From assembly GCA_036382515.1 (NCBI GenBank), contig DASVHQ010000097.1, positions 21,368 to 85,367 on the forward strand: a stretch of DNA of 64,000 nt. Direction: 5' to 3'. Source of the DNA: JADGRF01 sp036382515. Its GTDB lineage: Bacteria > Myxococcota_A > Polyangia > Polyangiales > JAFGIB01. The position numbers and the translations under genes are program-made. Position 1 is the stretch's first letter; each line of letters opens with the position of its first letter. Positions 34,844 to 46,856 of this stretch are shown in pieces. Below the pieces are notes generated by a model that did no database searches, was not told where the DNA came from, and saw only the letters and a program-made list of their open reading frames with translations.

Positions 34844-35365
34844 TCACGATGCAGCAGCGTGTTCCTTGAACGGCAGCGCGCCCAGGTAGTCCTTCTTGCC
34901 CAGCTCCACGCCGTTGTGCCGCAAGATCGCGTACGCCGTGGTCACGTGGAAGTAGAAGTTGGGTAGCAGGTAGTGCACGGCAAACTCTCTGCCCGTGAGG
35001 TACTTGCCCGCCCAGCGTGGCTGACTCACCTCGCGCGCCTCGGCGCCTGCGAAGTCACTGGCGCTGAAGGTCTGCAGGTACGCGACCACGCTGCCGATGC
35101 GGGTCTTGAGCTCGTCGATCGTCTTCTCGCTGTCCTCGTGCACAGGGGCTTGTTTGCCCGTCAGCCGTGCGACGCCTTGCTTCGCGGTGTCGCAGGCGAT
35201 CTGTACCTGGCGCGTGAAGTGGAACTGGTCGGGCGCCAAGCGCGCCTGCAGCAGGGCTTGTGCGTCGAACTTCTTGGCTTCGGCGTGAGCTGCGGCCTTG
35301 TCCAGCATCAGGCCGAGGTTCTGCAGCATCTTGGTGAATTGCGGGATCGTCAGATCGTGGAGCAT
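34844..35365 (-). CDS. DUF1993 family protein
   Basis: A 173-residue protein matching the DUF1993 pattern: start LTIPQFTKMLQNLGLMLDKA, central LAPDQFHFTRQVQIACD, and C-terminal LPNFYFHVTTAYAILRHNGV. The family has a DinB-like four-helix-bundle character and no established function. GGAGG lies six bases before the ATG at 35365. A YheU-like gene lies 28 bp upstream on the same strand, so the two are likely cotranscribed. Confidence 0.85.
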   Translation of the reverse strand: MLHDLTIPQFTKMLQNLGLMLDKAAAHAEAKKFDAQALLQARLAPDQFHFTRQVQIACDTAKQGVARLTGKQAPVHEDSEKTIDELKTRIGSVVAYLQTFSASDFAGAEAREVSQPRWAGKYLTGREFAVHYLLPNFYFHVTTAYAILRHNGVELGKKDYLGALPFKEHAAAS

Positions 35366-35393
35366 CGGAACCTCCGGGTTCTGTGGTTGCGGG

Positions 35394-35654
35394 TCAGTCT
35401 TGTGCTTCGTCTTCTCGCGCTGAAAGCCGCACCAAGTCGCTGCGGTTGATCAGCGTCGTCGTTTCGCTGTCGGGGTCGAACACGATGGTGACGAGGCCGC
35501 GTTCGATCTGCTTGCGCACGCCGGCTCGCATGTCCGGCAGAGCATGTTCCTTGTGGCCGTACTCGGTGCCCTCGCGCGTGATGAATTCCTCGATCAGGCC
35601 TTCGAGCGCGGCGGCGCTGAGCGCCGTGTAGGGAACTTCGACGTAGCGGATCAT
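35394..35654 (-). CDS. YheU (UPF0270) family protein
   Basis: An 86-residue protein with the UPF0270 pattern: an opening strand (VEVPYTALS), a helix with LIEEFITREGTEYG, and a hydrophobic strand near VTIVFDPDSETTTLI. Members are small proteins of unknown function, usually 70-90 residues. The start at ATG 35654 gives the family N-terminus; upstream in-frame starts add ten residues. The start region lies close to the divergent hrpB gene (45 bp), so they share a promoter region. Confidence 0.8.
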   Translation of the reverse strand: MIRYVEVPYTALSAAALEGLIEEFITREGTEYGHKEHALPDMRAGVRKQIERGLVTIVFDPDSETTTLINRSDLVRLSAREDEAQD

Positions 35655-35698
35655 CGGGCCGGACACCATAGCGCCCGGCGGCACGAACGGCGAGCCCT

Positions 35699-38077
35699 GT
35701 GGCGGCCAAGAGTGCTAAACCGTGGGCGTTGGAAGGCGAGCTCCCAGTCCGCGCCGTGCGCGCCGCGTTCCTCGCCGCTCTCGCGGACGGGCCCGTGGTG
35801 CTCTCGTCGCCCACCGGCTCGGGCAAGTCCACCGAGGTGCCGCGCTGGTGTCAGGGCCGAGTGCTGGTGGTCGAACCTCGACGCATCGCCTGTCGCAGCC
35901 TCGCAGCGCGCGTCGCCTACCTCGAGGGCACCGGCCTCGGCGAAGCCGTGGGCTACCTGGTGCGCGACGAGCGCGTCGCCAGCGATGCCACGCGCATCGT
36001 GTTCGCGACCCCCGGCGTGGTGCTGCGCAATCGCGCGCTGCTGCAGAGCGCGAGCACGGTGATCCTCGACGAATTCCACGAGCGGAGCCTCGAGACCGAT
36101 CTCTTGCTGGCGCTGCTGCTGCGTGCTGCCGGCCCGAAGCTCGTGGTCATGTCGGCCACCCTGGAGGGCGAGCGCGTGGCCAGCCACGTCGGCGGCGTGC
36201 ATCTGACGGCGGCGGGTCGTGCGTTCCCGGTCGATATTCGCCATCTGCCGGGTCGCGAGGTGCTCCCGGATGCCTCGGATCTGCCGGGCCGCGTGCAGCA
36301 GGCGCTGGCTGCAGCCGCGCGCGACCCGGGGGACGTGCTGGTGTTTCTGCCTGGCAAAGCCGAGATCGAAGCCTGCGCGCTCGCACTGCGCGGCGTGGCC
36401 GCGACGATCGTGCCGCTGCACGGCGGTCTGCAGCTCGACGAGCAGCGCCGAGCTTTCGAGCCCACGCGGCAGCGCAAGCTGATCCTCGCGACCAACGTCG
36501 CTGAGACTTCGCTCACGATTCCCGGGGTGGGCGTGGTGATCGACGCCGGCCTCGTGCGACAGACCCGCTACCACGACGGTCGCGGGTTTCTTGCGCTTGG
36601 GCCGATCGCCGAAGACAGCGCCGCGCAGCGTGCCGGTCGCGCGGGGCGCACGGCCCCGGGCGTTTGTTATCGGCTGTGGAGCGCTGCCGCGCGGCTCAAT
36701 CCGGTCACGCTACCGGAGATCCATCGCGAATCGCTCGTGCCCCTGGTCATGACCGCGGCCGCGTGGGGTGAGCGCGTGGAAGACCTGGCGTTGCTCGATC
36801 CACCCAAGGCCTATGCGCTCGAGGCCGCGCGCGCCGATCTGCAGGCGTGGGGTGCGCTCAGCGGGCAGGCCGAGCTCAGTGAGTGCGGTCGCAGCCTGTT
36901 CGCGCTGCCGATCGAGCCGCAGCATGCACGTTTGCTGCTCGAGGCCCGTCGCCACGGCTGCCTGGACGACATGATCGATCTCGTCGCTGCGCTCTCCGTG
37001 GGTCGGCCTCTGTTCTTGCCGGGTCCTGCGCGTGTCGACGACGACCCGCGCGCAGCCGGTTGCGACGTGACCGCCACGATCCGTGCAGTGCGCGCCGAGC
37101 ACCCCTCCGAGCACGGCACATCGAGCTTCGTCGTGCGCGAAGCGCGACTCACGCGTGCGCGTCTGCGCCGCATGCAGGGGCTGGCCGAGCTCGCACCCCG
37201 GCCGCTGCCCATCGATCGCGAAGCACTCGTGCTGGCGGCCATCGCCGCCGATCCGCGCCTCGTGCACGTGGCACGCTCGCGTGGTCGCGAAATCTTCTTC
37301 AGCAACGGCGGAACCGAGATCGAGCTGGCCCGCGAGAGCGCGCTGCACAATCTGCGTCAGATCGAAGCCTTGATCGCGTTCGACACGCGAGCCTTCGGCG
37401 CAGGTCGCGACGCCCGCGTGCTAGTGACCTGCGCGATGGCGATTCCGCTCTCGGCGATCGCGCGGGCGAGGCTAGGCCGCGATCGTCTCGGTCCCGTGCG
37501 GCTCGAAGGCAAGCGCCTGGTCGCCGACATCGAGCAGGTCTACGCCAAGCGGGTGATCTCCGTGCGCGAAGAGACGCCCGAAGGAGAGCTGGCGCGCGAG
37601 GCGCTCGCCGAGTTGCTCGAGCGCGGCAGCCTGTTTCGCGAGGCGATCACCACCACGCGCGCACGGCTGCTACGCAGCGCGCTCGCGGCTCAGCTCGCGG
37701 CCCGTGGACACCCGGCGGGAGTTGCCGCTGCCGCCGTACCTGCGCTCGGCGTGTGGATTCGGCAGCGGCTGCAGACACTCGGCGTGGAGAGCGGTGAGGA
37801 TCTCGCGTTGCTCTCAGCCAAGGACTTTCTCGCACCGGAGCTGCCGTTCGAGGTGCGTAGCGCGCTCGACAGCGAATACCCGCTCAGCGTGAATGTCGGC
37901 GATGCCATCTATCGCACCGACTACGACCTCGAGCGCAACGAGGTGGTCTTGCATATGCTCAAAGGCAGCCGGCGCGAGCCGCCACCGCTTTCGTACCTGC
38001 CAAAATTTGCAGGCTTGCGCATCTGCGTCGAGGGGCCGCGTGGCCGTTCGGTGATCCGCGAGCGCGGCGTGCGCTGA
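35699..38077 (+). CDS. hrpB: ATP-dependent helicase HrpB
   Basis: A 792-residue DEAH-type helicase. Motif I is SSPTGSGKST, motif II is ILDEFHERS (DEFH), motif III is SAT, and the C-terminal RecA domain has NVAETSLTIPGVG and QRAGRAGRT (motif VI). The HA2-like and HrpB C-terminal domains follow, with a closing LSYLPKFAG-type segment. HrpB proteins are widespread, and their precise RNA or DNA substrate is poorly defined. The start is GTG 35699. The length is normal for the family. The gene ends in front of a large hairpin that separates it from the convergent desaturase gene. Confidence 0.95.
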   Translation: MAAKSAKPWALEGELPVRAVRAAFLAALADGPVVLSSPTGSGKSTEVPRWCQGRVLVVEPRRIACRSLAARVAYLEGTGLGEAVGYLVRDERVASDATRIVFATPGVVLRNRALLQSASTVILDEFHERSLETDLLLALLLRAAGPKLVVMSATLEGERVASHVGGVHLTAAGRAFPVDIRHLPGREVLPDASDLPGRVQQALAAAARDPGDVLVFLPGKAEIEACALALRGVAATIVPLHGGLQLDEQRRAFEPTRQRKLILATNVAETSLTIPGVGVVIDAGLVRQTRYHDGRGFLALGPIAEDSAAQRAGRAGRTAPGVCYRLWSAAARLNPVTLPEIHRESLVPLVMTAAAWGERVEDLALLDPPKAYALEAARADLQAWGALSGQAELSECGRSLFALPIEPQHARLLLEARRHGCLDDMIDLVAALSVGRPLFLPGPARVDDDPRAAGCDVTATIRAVRAEHPSEHGTSSFVVREARLTRARLRRMQGLAELAPRPLPIDREALVLAAIAADPRLVHVARSRGREIFFSNGGTEIELARESALHNLRQIEALIAFDTRAFGAGRDARVLVTCAMAIPLSAIARARLGRDRLGPVRLEGKRLVADIEQVYAKRVISVREETPEGELAREALAELLERGSLFREAITTTRARLLRSALAAQLAARGHPAGVAAAAVPALGVWIRQRLQTLGVESGEDLALLSAKDFLAPELPFEVRSALDSEYPLSVNVGDAIYRTDYDLERNEVVLHMLKGSRREPPPLSYLPKFAGLRICVEGPRGRSVIRERGVR

Positions 38078-38078
38078 A

Positions 38079-38153
38079 GCGCGCCTAGGAGCCTGTCGGA
38101 GAAAGCGCTCCCGTCGGTCTTCGGCCGCTTCTCGGTCAGGCTCCTAGGCGCGC
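38079..38153. terminator. Large hairpin/inverted repeat between convergent genes
   Basis: Arms at 38079-38095 and 38137-38153 are perfect 17-bp complements (gcgcgcctaggagcctg and its reverse complement), and the inner bases continue as an imperfect stem. The position between the hrpB stop and the convergent desaturase stop fits a bidirectional terminator. Part of it (38085-38112) is also found, inverted, at 1568-1595, so it may be a mobile or repetitive element recruited as a terminator. No T-tract follows. Confidence 0.6.
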
Positions 38154-38169
38154 GCGAACGCGCGTTCGT

Positions 38170-39237
38170 TCAGGCGGCGACTGACGCGGCTTCGACCGAC
38201 GCGGCAACCACTGACGTAAGCGGCTGCACGCGCGACTGCAGGAACGCCACAACCTGCGCCTGGTCACGCACGGGCGCACCTGGCAGCTGCACGAAGGCGC
38301 GCGCCAACCACACCCAGCGTCCGGTCATCAGCAGCAGCCAGACGAGGAAGAAGTCGAGACCCTCGAACACGATGGCATCTTGGCGACCGTATTCCGCGAG
38401 CTGATCCGCGAAGTGCTGCGGAAGCTCCGTCCAGTGAGCGCGCGCCTGCAAGTGATGACCGATGTGATAGCCGTCGTTGAAGCAGCGCCGATTGTAGCGA
38501 CTGTTGATGCAGGTGATGCTGGACAGGTACGGGTTGGCTGCTTCGCCAGGGGCGATGAACGCGTGCTGGCCCCAGTTGCCCATCATCATCAGTGTGCGGA
38601 TCAGAACGAGCGGGATCAGGAACACGGCGCAGGTTGCCTCGGGACGGAAGTGGAGTCCGATTGCCACCACGCTCCAGTACACGCCTTCACCGACTACGAT
38701 CTTGCGCAGCAGCCGCGTGCGCCCGTGGCGTCGCATGTACAGGGAGAGCTCGGGCAGCCCGAGGACCAGAAAGCGGCTCCAGTAACGCAGCCAGTGGCCG
38801 AAGCGGTCGCGCGTGAAGCGCATCGTCGAGCTGAGATCCGCCTCGAGGTTTTCCTCGTGGTGGTGCATGCCCATGTGGTGCGCGAAGTAGGTGTCGGGGG
38901 TTTGTCCAAAGAACGGCCCGATCACCCACGGCACGAGCCAGTTCAAGGCGCGGTGGCTTGGCTTCCAGAGCTGCCGATGCGAGACGCAGTGCAGCATCAA
39001 CGTGAAGCGGTCGAGCAACATGCCGACGAGCGCGAGCCAGTAGAGCGGCGCCAGTAGCCACAGCCGCGGCCCCGCGAAGAAGAGCGCCACGCCGCACGCG
39101 CAGAACACGAGGCACTGCGCGATCAGGCCGACGAACACGGCATCACGTGGATCATTGAGCCAGCGGGCGACCCAGGCTGCGTAGAACGGGGCTGGGGCCA
39201 CACGGGGATCGGCGATTAGGATGTCTGGGGTCGGCAA
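38170..39237 (-). CDS. Membrane fatty acid desaturase
   Basis: A 355-residue integral-membrane di-iron desaturase. The three histidine boxes are visible: HCVSH (HxxxH), HHMGMHHHE (with consecutive HH pairs) and the late HIGHH preceded by NDGY. Hydrophobic blocks flank them in the usual pattern of two hairpins. Such enzymes introduce double bonds into acyl lipids with electrons from ferredoxin or cytochrome b5-type donors. The start is uncertain: TTG 39237 gives the full frame and GTG 39201 is an alternative; neither has a good ribosome binding site. The C-terminus is an Ala/Val/Ser-rich tail. Confidence 0.85.
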   Translation of the reverse strand: MPTPDILIADPRVAPAPFYAAWVARWLNDPRDAVFVGLIAQCLVFCACGVALFFAGPRLWLLAPLYWLALVGMLLDRFTLMLHCVSHRQLWKPSHRALNWLVPWVIGPFFGQTPDTYFAHHMGMHHHEENLEADLSSTMRFTRDRFGHWLRYWSRFLVLGLPELSLYMRRHGRTRLLRKIVVGEGVYWSVVAIGLHFRPEATCAVFLIPLVLIRTLMMMGNWGQHAFIAPGEAANPYLSSITCINSRYNRRCFNDGYHIGHHLQARAHWTELPQHFADQLAEYGRQDAIVFEGLDFFLVWLLLMTGRWVWLARAFVQLPGAPVRDQAQVVAFLQSRVQPLTSVVAASVEAASVAA

Positions 39238-39427
39238 AATCGGTCCGACTTGATAGCAGATCCAGGGGGCATCGCACAGCGCCTCCCCATTCGGTGCCAG
39301 GAGCGCCGAGCTCGTGGCTCGACGCGCAGCCTGTCGTGCATACCTTTTCCCAGGGATTGTTCGTCCCAGGGGGCCATTCGCGCGCGTCGCGACCGGGGCC
39401 CTCGTGGAACATCCGACGTGAGGCTAA

Positions 39428-43003
<3,576 letters not shown>

Positions 43004-43007
43004 GACC

Positions 43008-44018
43008 TTGGACCTTTCGACCGACTATCTCGGCCTGACCCTTCCAAACCCGCTCATCCTCGGTGCGAGCCCGCTGGCGAGCGACCTCGACGACGTGCGT
43101 CGCGCCGTCGACGTGGGCTTGTCGGCCGTGGTCATGAACTCGCTCTTCGAGGAGCAACTCACGCTGCAGCAGGTGGCCTACCACGAGCACGTGGAGGCGC
43201 ACGCCGACACGCACGCCGAGGCGCTCTCGCTTCGGCCCATCCACCCCGGTGTGGACTACGCGCTCGGCCCGGATGAGTACCTCACGCAGATCGGTCGCAT
43301 CAAGGCTGCGGTCGGCGTTCCCGTGATCGGTTCGCTCAACGGCGCCACCAACGACGGCTGGCTGCGCTACGCACGGCTGATCGAGCAGGCCGGCGCCGAT
43401 GCGCTCGAGCTCAACGTCTACTACCTCGCGACCGATCCCGAGCAGAGTGGCGCGCAGGTCGAGGACCAGCTCGTGCAGATGGTGCAACGCGTCGCGCAAG
43501 CAGTGCAAATCCCCGTCGCGGTCAAGCTGTCGCCGTTCTACTCGTCGCTGCCGCACCTCGCACGGCGGCTCTCGGCGGCCGGCGCGAAGGGCCTCGTGCT
43601 CTTCAACCGTTTCTACGAGCCTGACATCGACGTCGAAGAGCTCGCGCTCGAGCCCAAGTTGCAGCTGTCGAATTCGAGCGAGCTGCTTTTGCGCCTGCGC
43701 TGGCTGGCGGCCCTGTCCGAACAGACTCCGGCTTCGCTCGCCGTCAGCGGCGGCGTGCACTCGTCGCTCGACGCGCTCAAGGCGATCATGGCTGGCGCGC
43801 ATGCCATTCAGCTGGTGTCGGTGCTGCTCCAACACGGTCCACTGATCGTGCCAGCGCTGATCGACGAGCTCGACCGCTGGCTGCACGACCACGAGTACGA
43901 GTCGCTACGCCAGGCGCAGGGCAGCATGAACATGCAGCGCTGTCCCGACCCGACCCACTATCATCGCGGCAACTACCTGCGCATCTTGCAGAGCTACAGG
44001 CGCCCCGGCGCTCCGTGA
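43008..44018 (+). CDS. Dihydroorotate dehydrogenase-like protein
   Basis: A 336-residue TIM-barrel flavoprotein of the dihydroorotate/dihydropyrimidine dehydrogenase class. Segments LTLPNPLILGASPL, LELNVYY and VKLSPFYSSLPHLA fit the FMN-binding barrel, and LAVSGGVHSSLDALKAIMAGA is the late phosphate-binding loop. It starts at TTG 43008 with AAGGAG seven bases upstream, immediately after the nifJ stop. The pairing of PFOR with this DHODH-like gene recurs in other bacteria (from memory). Its substrate is not established; pyrimidine synthesis genes are not nearby. Confidence 0.87.
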   Translation: MDLSTDYLGLTLPNPLILGASPLASDLDDVRRAVDVGLSAVVMNSLFEEQLTLQQVAYHEHVEAHADTHAEALSLRPIHPGVDYALGPDEYLTQIGRIKAAVGVPVIGSLNGATNDGWLRYARLIEQAGADALELNVYYLATDPEQSGAQVEDQLVQMVQRVAQAVQIPVAVKLSPFYSSLPHLARRLSAAGAKGLVLFNRFYEPDIDVEELALEPKLQLSNSSELLLRLRWLAALSEQTPASLAVSGGVHSSLDALKAIMAGAHAIQLVSVLLQHGPLIVPALIDELDRWLHDHEYESLRQAQGSMNMQRCPDPTHYHRGNYLRILQSYRRPGAP

Positions 44019-44105
44019 GCACGCTCGTGGTCTTCTGGTAGGTTCCGGCGGCTGCGATGCGCCTGCGTGAGCGCTGCGGCCCCGAACGGCAGCGCAAACC
44101 GTGCA

Positions 44106-44126
44106 CCGGCGAGAGTGGCTCGCCGG
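44106..44126. terminator. Hairpin between convergent genes
   Basis: Perfect 8-bp complements ccggcgag (44106-44113) and ctcgccgg (44119-44126) enclose a 5-base loop in the 118-bp gap between the convergent DHODH-like and decaheme cytochrome genes. It may serve as a terminator for both; there is no T-tract. Confidence 0.45.
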
Positions 44127-44136
44127 CGCCGTGCCT

Positions 44137-46683
44137 TCACATGCCCGGGCGTGCGTGCACCAGATCGACGTCGTACGACGCGCCCGCGGCGTGGCATTGC
44201 GCGCAGGACTCATCGATGTTGGCCGGGTTGCCGGAGCTGACGATGGACATGGTCAGCGCGTGCGCCTGCGTCTTGTGCTGGTCGTGACAGCCGGTGCAAG
44301 CAGCCGTGGTCGGCCCGAAGTACGTATCGGTGCCGGCGACGCGTGCCTTGGTGCTGTCGATCTGGCTCTGGTACGAGGGCAAGAGCGCAGGCAAAGGCAG
44401 GTCGTACCGACCAGGCACGTGGCACATCTGGCAGTCCCGGCGATCGCCCGGGAAACGCAGTTGCGAGAAGTCGCTCGTGCCGATCTGGAATTCGCTCACG
44501 CCAGCGGCTCCCGTGTGGATGCGGTGAACCATGTGGCTCAGTCGCAGCGAGGTGGTGAGCTTGGTGGCAGGCGCGGTCGGCGCCGGGATGTTGGTGCTGT
44601 CCCGGTTTGCGTTGTGGCAGAGCACGCAATACTCGGGATCGTTGCGTGTGCCGCCGTGCGCCTGCAGGCTGTCGTGGCAGCGATTGCAGTTGGCGACCGC
44701 GACCGTGGCGCGACGCGGCACCGGGGTTGGATCGGTGACCCCGAAGTACAACACCGTGTTGTGGAACGGATAGGTGACCGAAATGCGTGTGTTGTCGGGG
44801 GCCGACGTCGTGGCCTTCAGGCGGCCCTCAATTCCGAGCGCCCAGGTGCCCGTCAGCGGGATCGCGGGGCCGGGCGGTGCGGCGAGCGTGGGTGCGTTGG
44901 CCAGCTCGGTGAGCGTGTTGGCCGAGGTGTACGTGAGCTCGCCTGGGTTTGCGCCCGCCGCCAGCACGCCGGTGGCACCACCGCTGCTGCTTTGCACTGT
45001 GAGCTGCGTGGAGTTCACGTAGTCGCTGGTCGGGCCCGCGAAGGTGAAGCGCAGGCGATCGAGGGCCTGACCTACGGCCAGGATGTCGTACGGCGCGCTG
45101 TTGACCGACACGCTGAACGTGACCACCGGATACTGCGCCGCGCCGGTGTTGCTGATGCTGATCAGCTTCGCGCTGATCGTGGGAGCGGCTGAGATGAACT
45201 GACCGCTGCTCGCGTTGCGCAAGTCGAACTGTTGCGGCGCGCGGTGCACATCGACGACGTCGGTCTCCATTGGAGGCACGGCGATGCCGGTGCCCTCCGC
45301 GTGGCACACGTAACAGACGCCGTCGTTGGTGATCTTGCCGCCCGAGTGCAGGCGCTTGCCGGCCGGCGCCGGGCCGACGAACACGACGTCGTCGTGGCAC
45401 GAGGTGCAGACCGCGCGCGAGAACGAGGTGTCGACCTTCCAGCGTGCGCTGTCGGCGCCGCCCTGGTGGCAGGCGGTGCAGTTCTCGATCGGCTGCGGGA
45501 AAGCGACCGTGGAGAAGTCGTTGACCGTGTTGCCTGCACCCACGATCCGATAGGGCGTGCCTGCGACCACGCTGGGCAGCGAGCTGCCCCGGTGAATCTT
45601 GTGGATCATCTGCGCCATGTCGAGCGTGTTGCCCGATTCCGGATCGTTCATGCCGCTGACGTGGCAGGTGATGCACGCGCTCACCTCGCGCCGCGTGCCA
45701 CCATGCACTGCGAGCGTGTCATGGCAGTGGTTGCACGTGGCCGTGACGACGATCTCGCGCTTCTCCGTGACCGGTGAGCCATCGGGGCGGAAGTGAAACA
45801 CGGGGTTCGAGACGTACTGCACGCTCTGATACGTGCGCGTTGCGAAGGCCGCCACGGTGTGCGTCTTGGTCTGGTCATAGGTGGAGGGCAGGGCGGCCGC
45901 GAACCGGTACGTGTAGGTGCCCTGCGAGTTGTCGACCTCGGTCCAGGTGCCAGCGCTCTCGGCGACCGGCTGAGTGGCGCTCGCGAGCGCGGGCGCGATG
46001 CTGTTCACGGTGGTTCCTGCCACCTGCGCCGTTTGGTACGGGACGTACTCTCCGACCAGGCCCTGCGTGCTCGACAGGTACGACAGCACGAAGCTCGCAT
46101 TGACTACCCCGGCGCTGTACGTCCCGGTGCGATCGAGCGGTGCGCCGTGCGCGTCCTGGAGCTGGACGCTCACGACTGGATGCAGGTCGGCAGGGATCGT
46201 CACGCCGAGCAGGGTGACAGTGAGCCCGTCGACGACGACTCGTGCGCCACGGCCGTTCACGCCATTGGTGCCGATCGTGCCGTTGGTACCGTTGGTGCCG
46301 TTGGTGCCGTTGGTCCCATCGGTCCCGCGTGTTCCCGTGGCACCGGTTGCGCCGGTGGGCCCACGTGCGCCGGTCGCGCCGGTTGCGCCCGTCGTGCCGT
46401 TCTTGCCATCCGTGACGACCACGGTCGTGCCGTCGTCGCAGGTGATGGTCTTGGTCCCATCGCTGTTGGGCTTCACCGTGCACGAGCTGCCGGCGCGACC
46501 ACCTTGCAGCACTGTGGTCGTGCCGTCCTCGCAGGTGATGGTGGCAGCACCCGTGGCAGCGTTCTTGTCGACCGTGCACGAGCCTCCGACGGGGCCGGTG
46601 TCGCCGGTGCACGCGGAGAACGGGAGCGCGAAGCTGCCCAAAGCCAAGGTGAAGCACGAAACTCGAACGGCATGCCAGTCCAT
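44137..46683 (-). CDS. OmcA/MtrC-type decaheme c-type cytochrome lipoprotein with collagen-like stalk
   Basis: An 848-residue lipoprotein (lipobox-like PFSAC, Cys25) with ten CXXCH heme sites in two groups of five: CNHCH, CITCH, CTACH, CTSCH, CYVCH; then CNRCH, CVLCH, CQMCH, CTGCH, CAQCH. Each pentaheme group is preceded by a beta-rich domain, the architecture of the outer-surface OmcA/MtrC cytochromes that pass electrons to minerals or electrodes. Before the first beta domain, two short Cys-pair repeats (SCTV...TCDDGTT) are followed by 17 uninterrupted collagen-like G-X-Y triplets (residues 93-143). Such a stalk could extend the cytochrome from the membrane. It is transcribed away from the other cytochrome genes, which begin 2.5 kb to the right. 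Confidence 0.93.
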   Translation of the reverse strand: MDWHAVRVSCFTLALGSFALPFSACTGDTGPVGGSCTVDKNAATGAATITCEDGTTTVLQGGRAGSSCTVKPNSDGTKTITCDDGTTVVVTDGKNGTTGATGATGARGPTGATGATGTRGTDGTNGTNGTNGTNGTIGTNGVNGRGARVVVDGLTVTLLGVTIPADLHPVVSVQLQDAHGAPLDRTGTYSAGVVNASFVLSYLSSTQGLVGEYVPYQTAQVAGTTVNSIAPALASATQPVAESAGTWTEVDNSQGTYTYRFAAALPSTYDQTKTHTVAAFATRTYQSVQYVSNPVFHFRPDGSPVTEKREIVVTATCNHCHDTLAVHGGTRREVSACITCHVSGMNDPESGNTLDMAQMIHKIHRGSSLPSVVAGTPYRIVGAGNTVNDFSTVAFPQPIENCTACHQGGADSARWKVDTSFSRAVCTSCHDDVVFVGPAPAGKRLHSGGKITNDGVCYVCHAEGTGIAVPPMETDVVDVHRAPQQFDLRNASSGQFISAAPTISAKLISISNTGAAQYPVVTFSVSVNSAPYDILAVGQALDRLRFTFAGPTSDYVNSTQLTVQSSSGGATGVLAAGANPGELTYTSANTLTELANAPTLAAPPGPAIPLTGTWALGIEGRLKATTSAPDNTRISVTYPFHNTVLYFGVTDPTPVPRRATVAVANCNRCHDSLQAHGGTRNDPEYCVLCHNANRDSTNIPAPTAPATKLTTSLRLSHMVHRIHTGAAGVSEFQIGTSDFSQLRFPGDRRDCQMCHVPGRYDLPLPALLPSYQSQIDSTKARVAGTDTYFGPTTAACTGCHDQHKTQAHALTMSIVSSGNPANIDESCAQCHAAGASYDVDLVHARPGM

Positions 46684-46824
46684 AAGCCCTCTAACGGTTA
46701 ATGCTTCAGGTAACCACCTGGCGGCCGCGCGCCAGCTTGTAGGTGCTGATCACCGGGCGGCCGACCCCGTGCGTCGCGCTCGCGCCAGCGCAAGACCCCA
46801 CGCCTGCCAGGGTCAGTTAGGGTT

Positions 46825-46850
46825 GACGTAGCGCACCCGGGGACTACGTC
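46825..46850. promoter_or_regulatory. Inverted repeat upstream of the acyl-CoA dehydrogenase gene
   Basis: Perfect 7-bp complements gacgtag (46825-46831) and ctacgtc (46844-46850) with a 12-base spacer end six bases before GTG 46857. The first arm overlaps a TTGACG hexamer. It lies in the divergent region shared with the decaheme cytochrome gene and could be a repressor operator. No regulator gene is adjacent. Confidence 0.3.
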
Positions 46851-46856
46851 CAGCGC

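Noticed and set aside
46252..46407. Short tandem repeats resembling a minisatellite
   Set aside because: They are coding G-X-Y collagen-like triplets inside the decaheme cytochrome gene.
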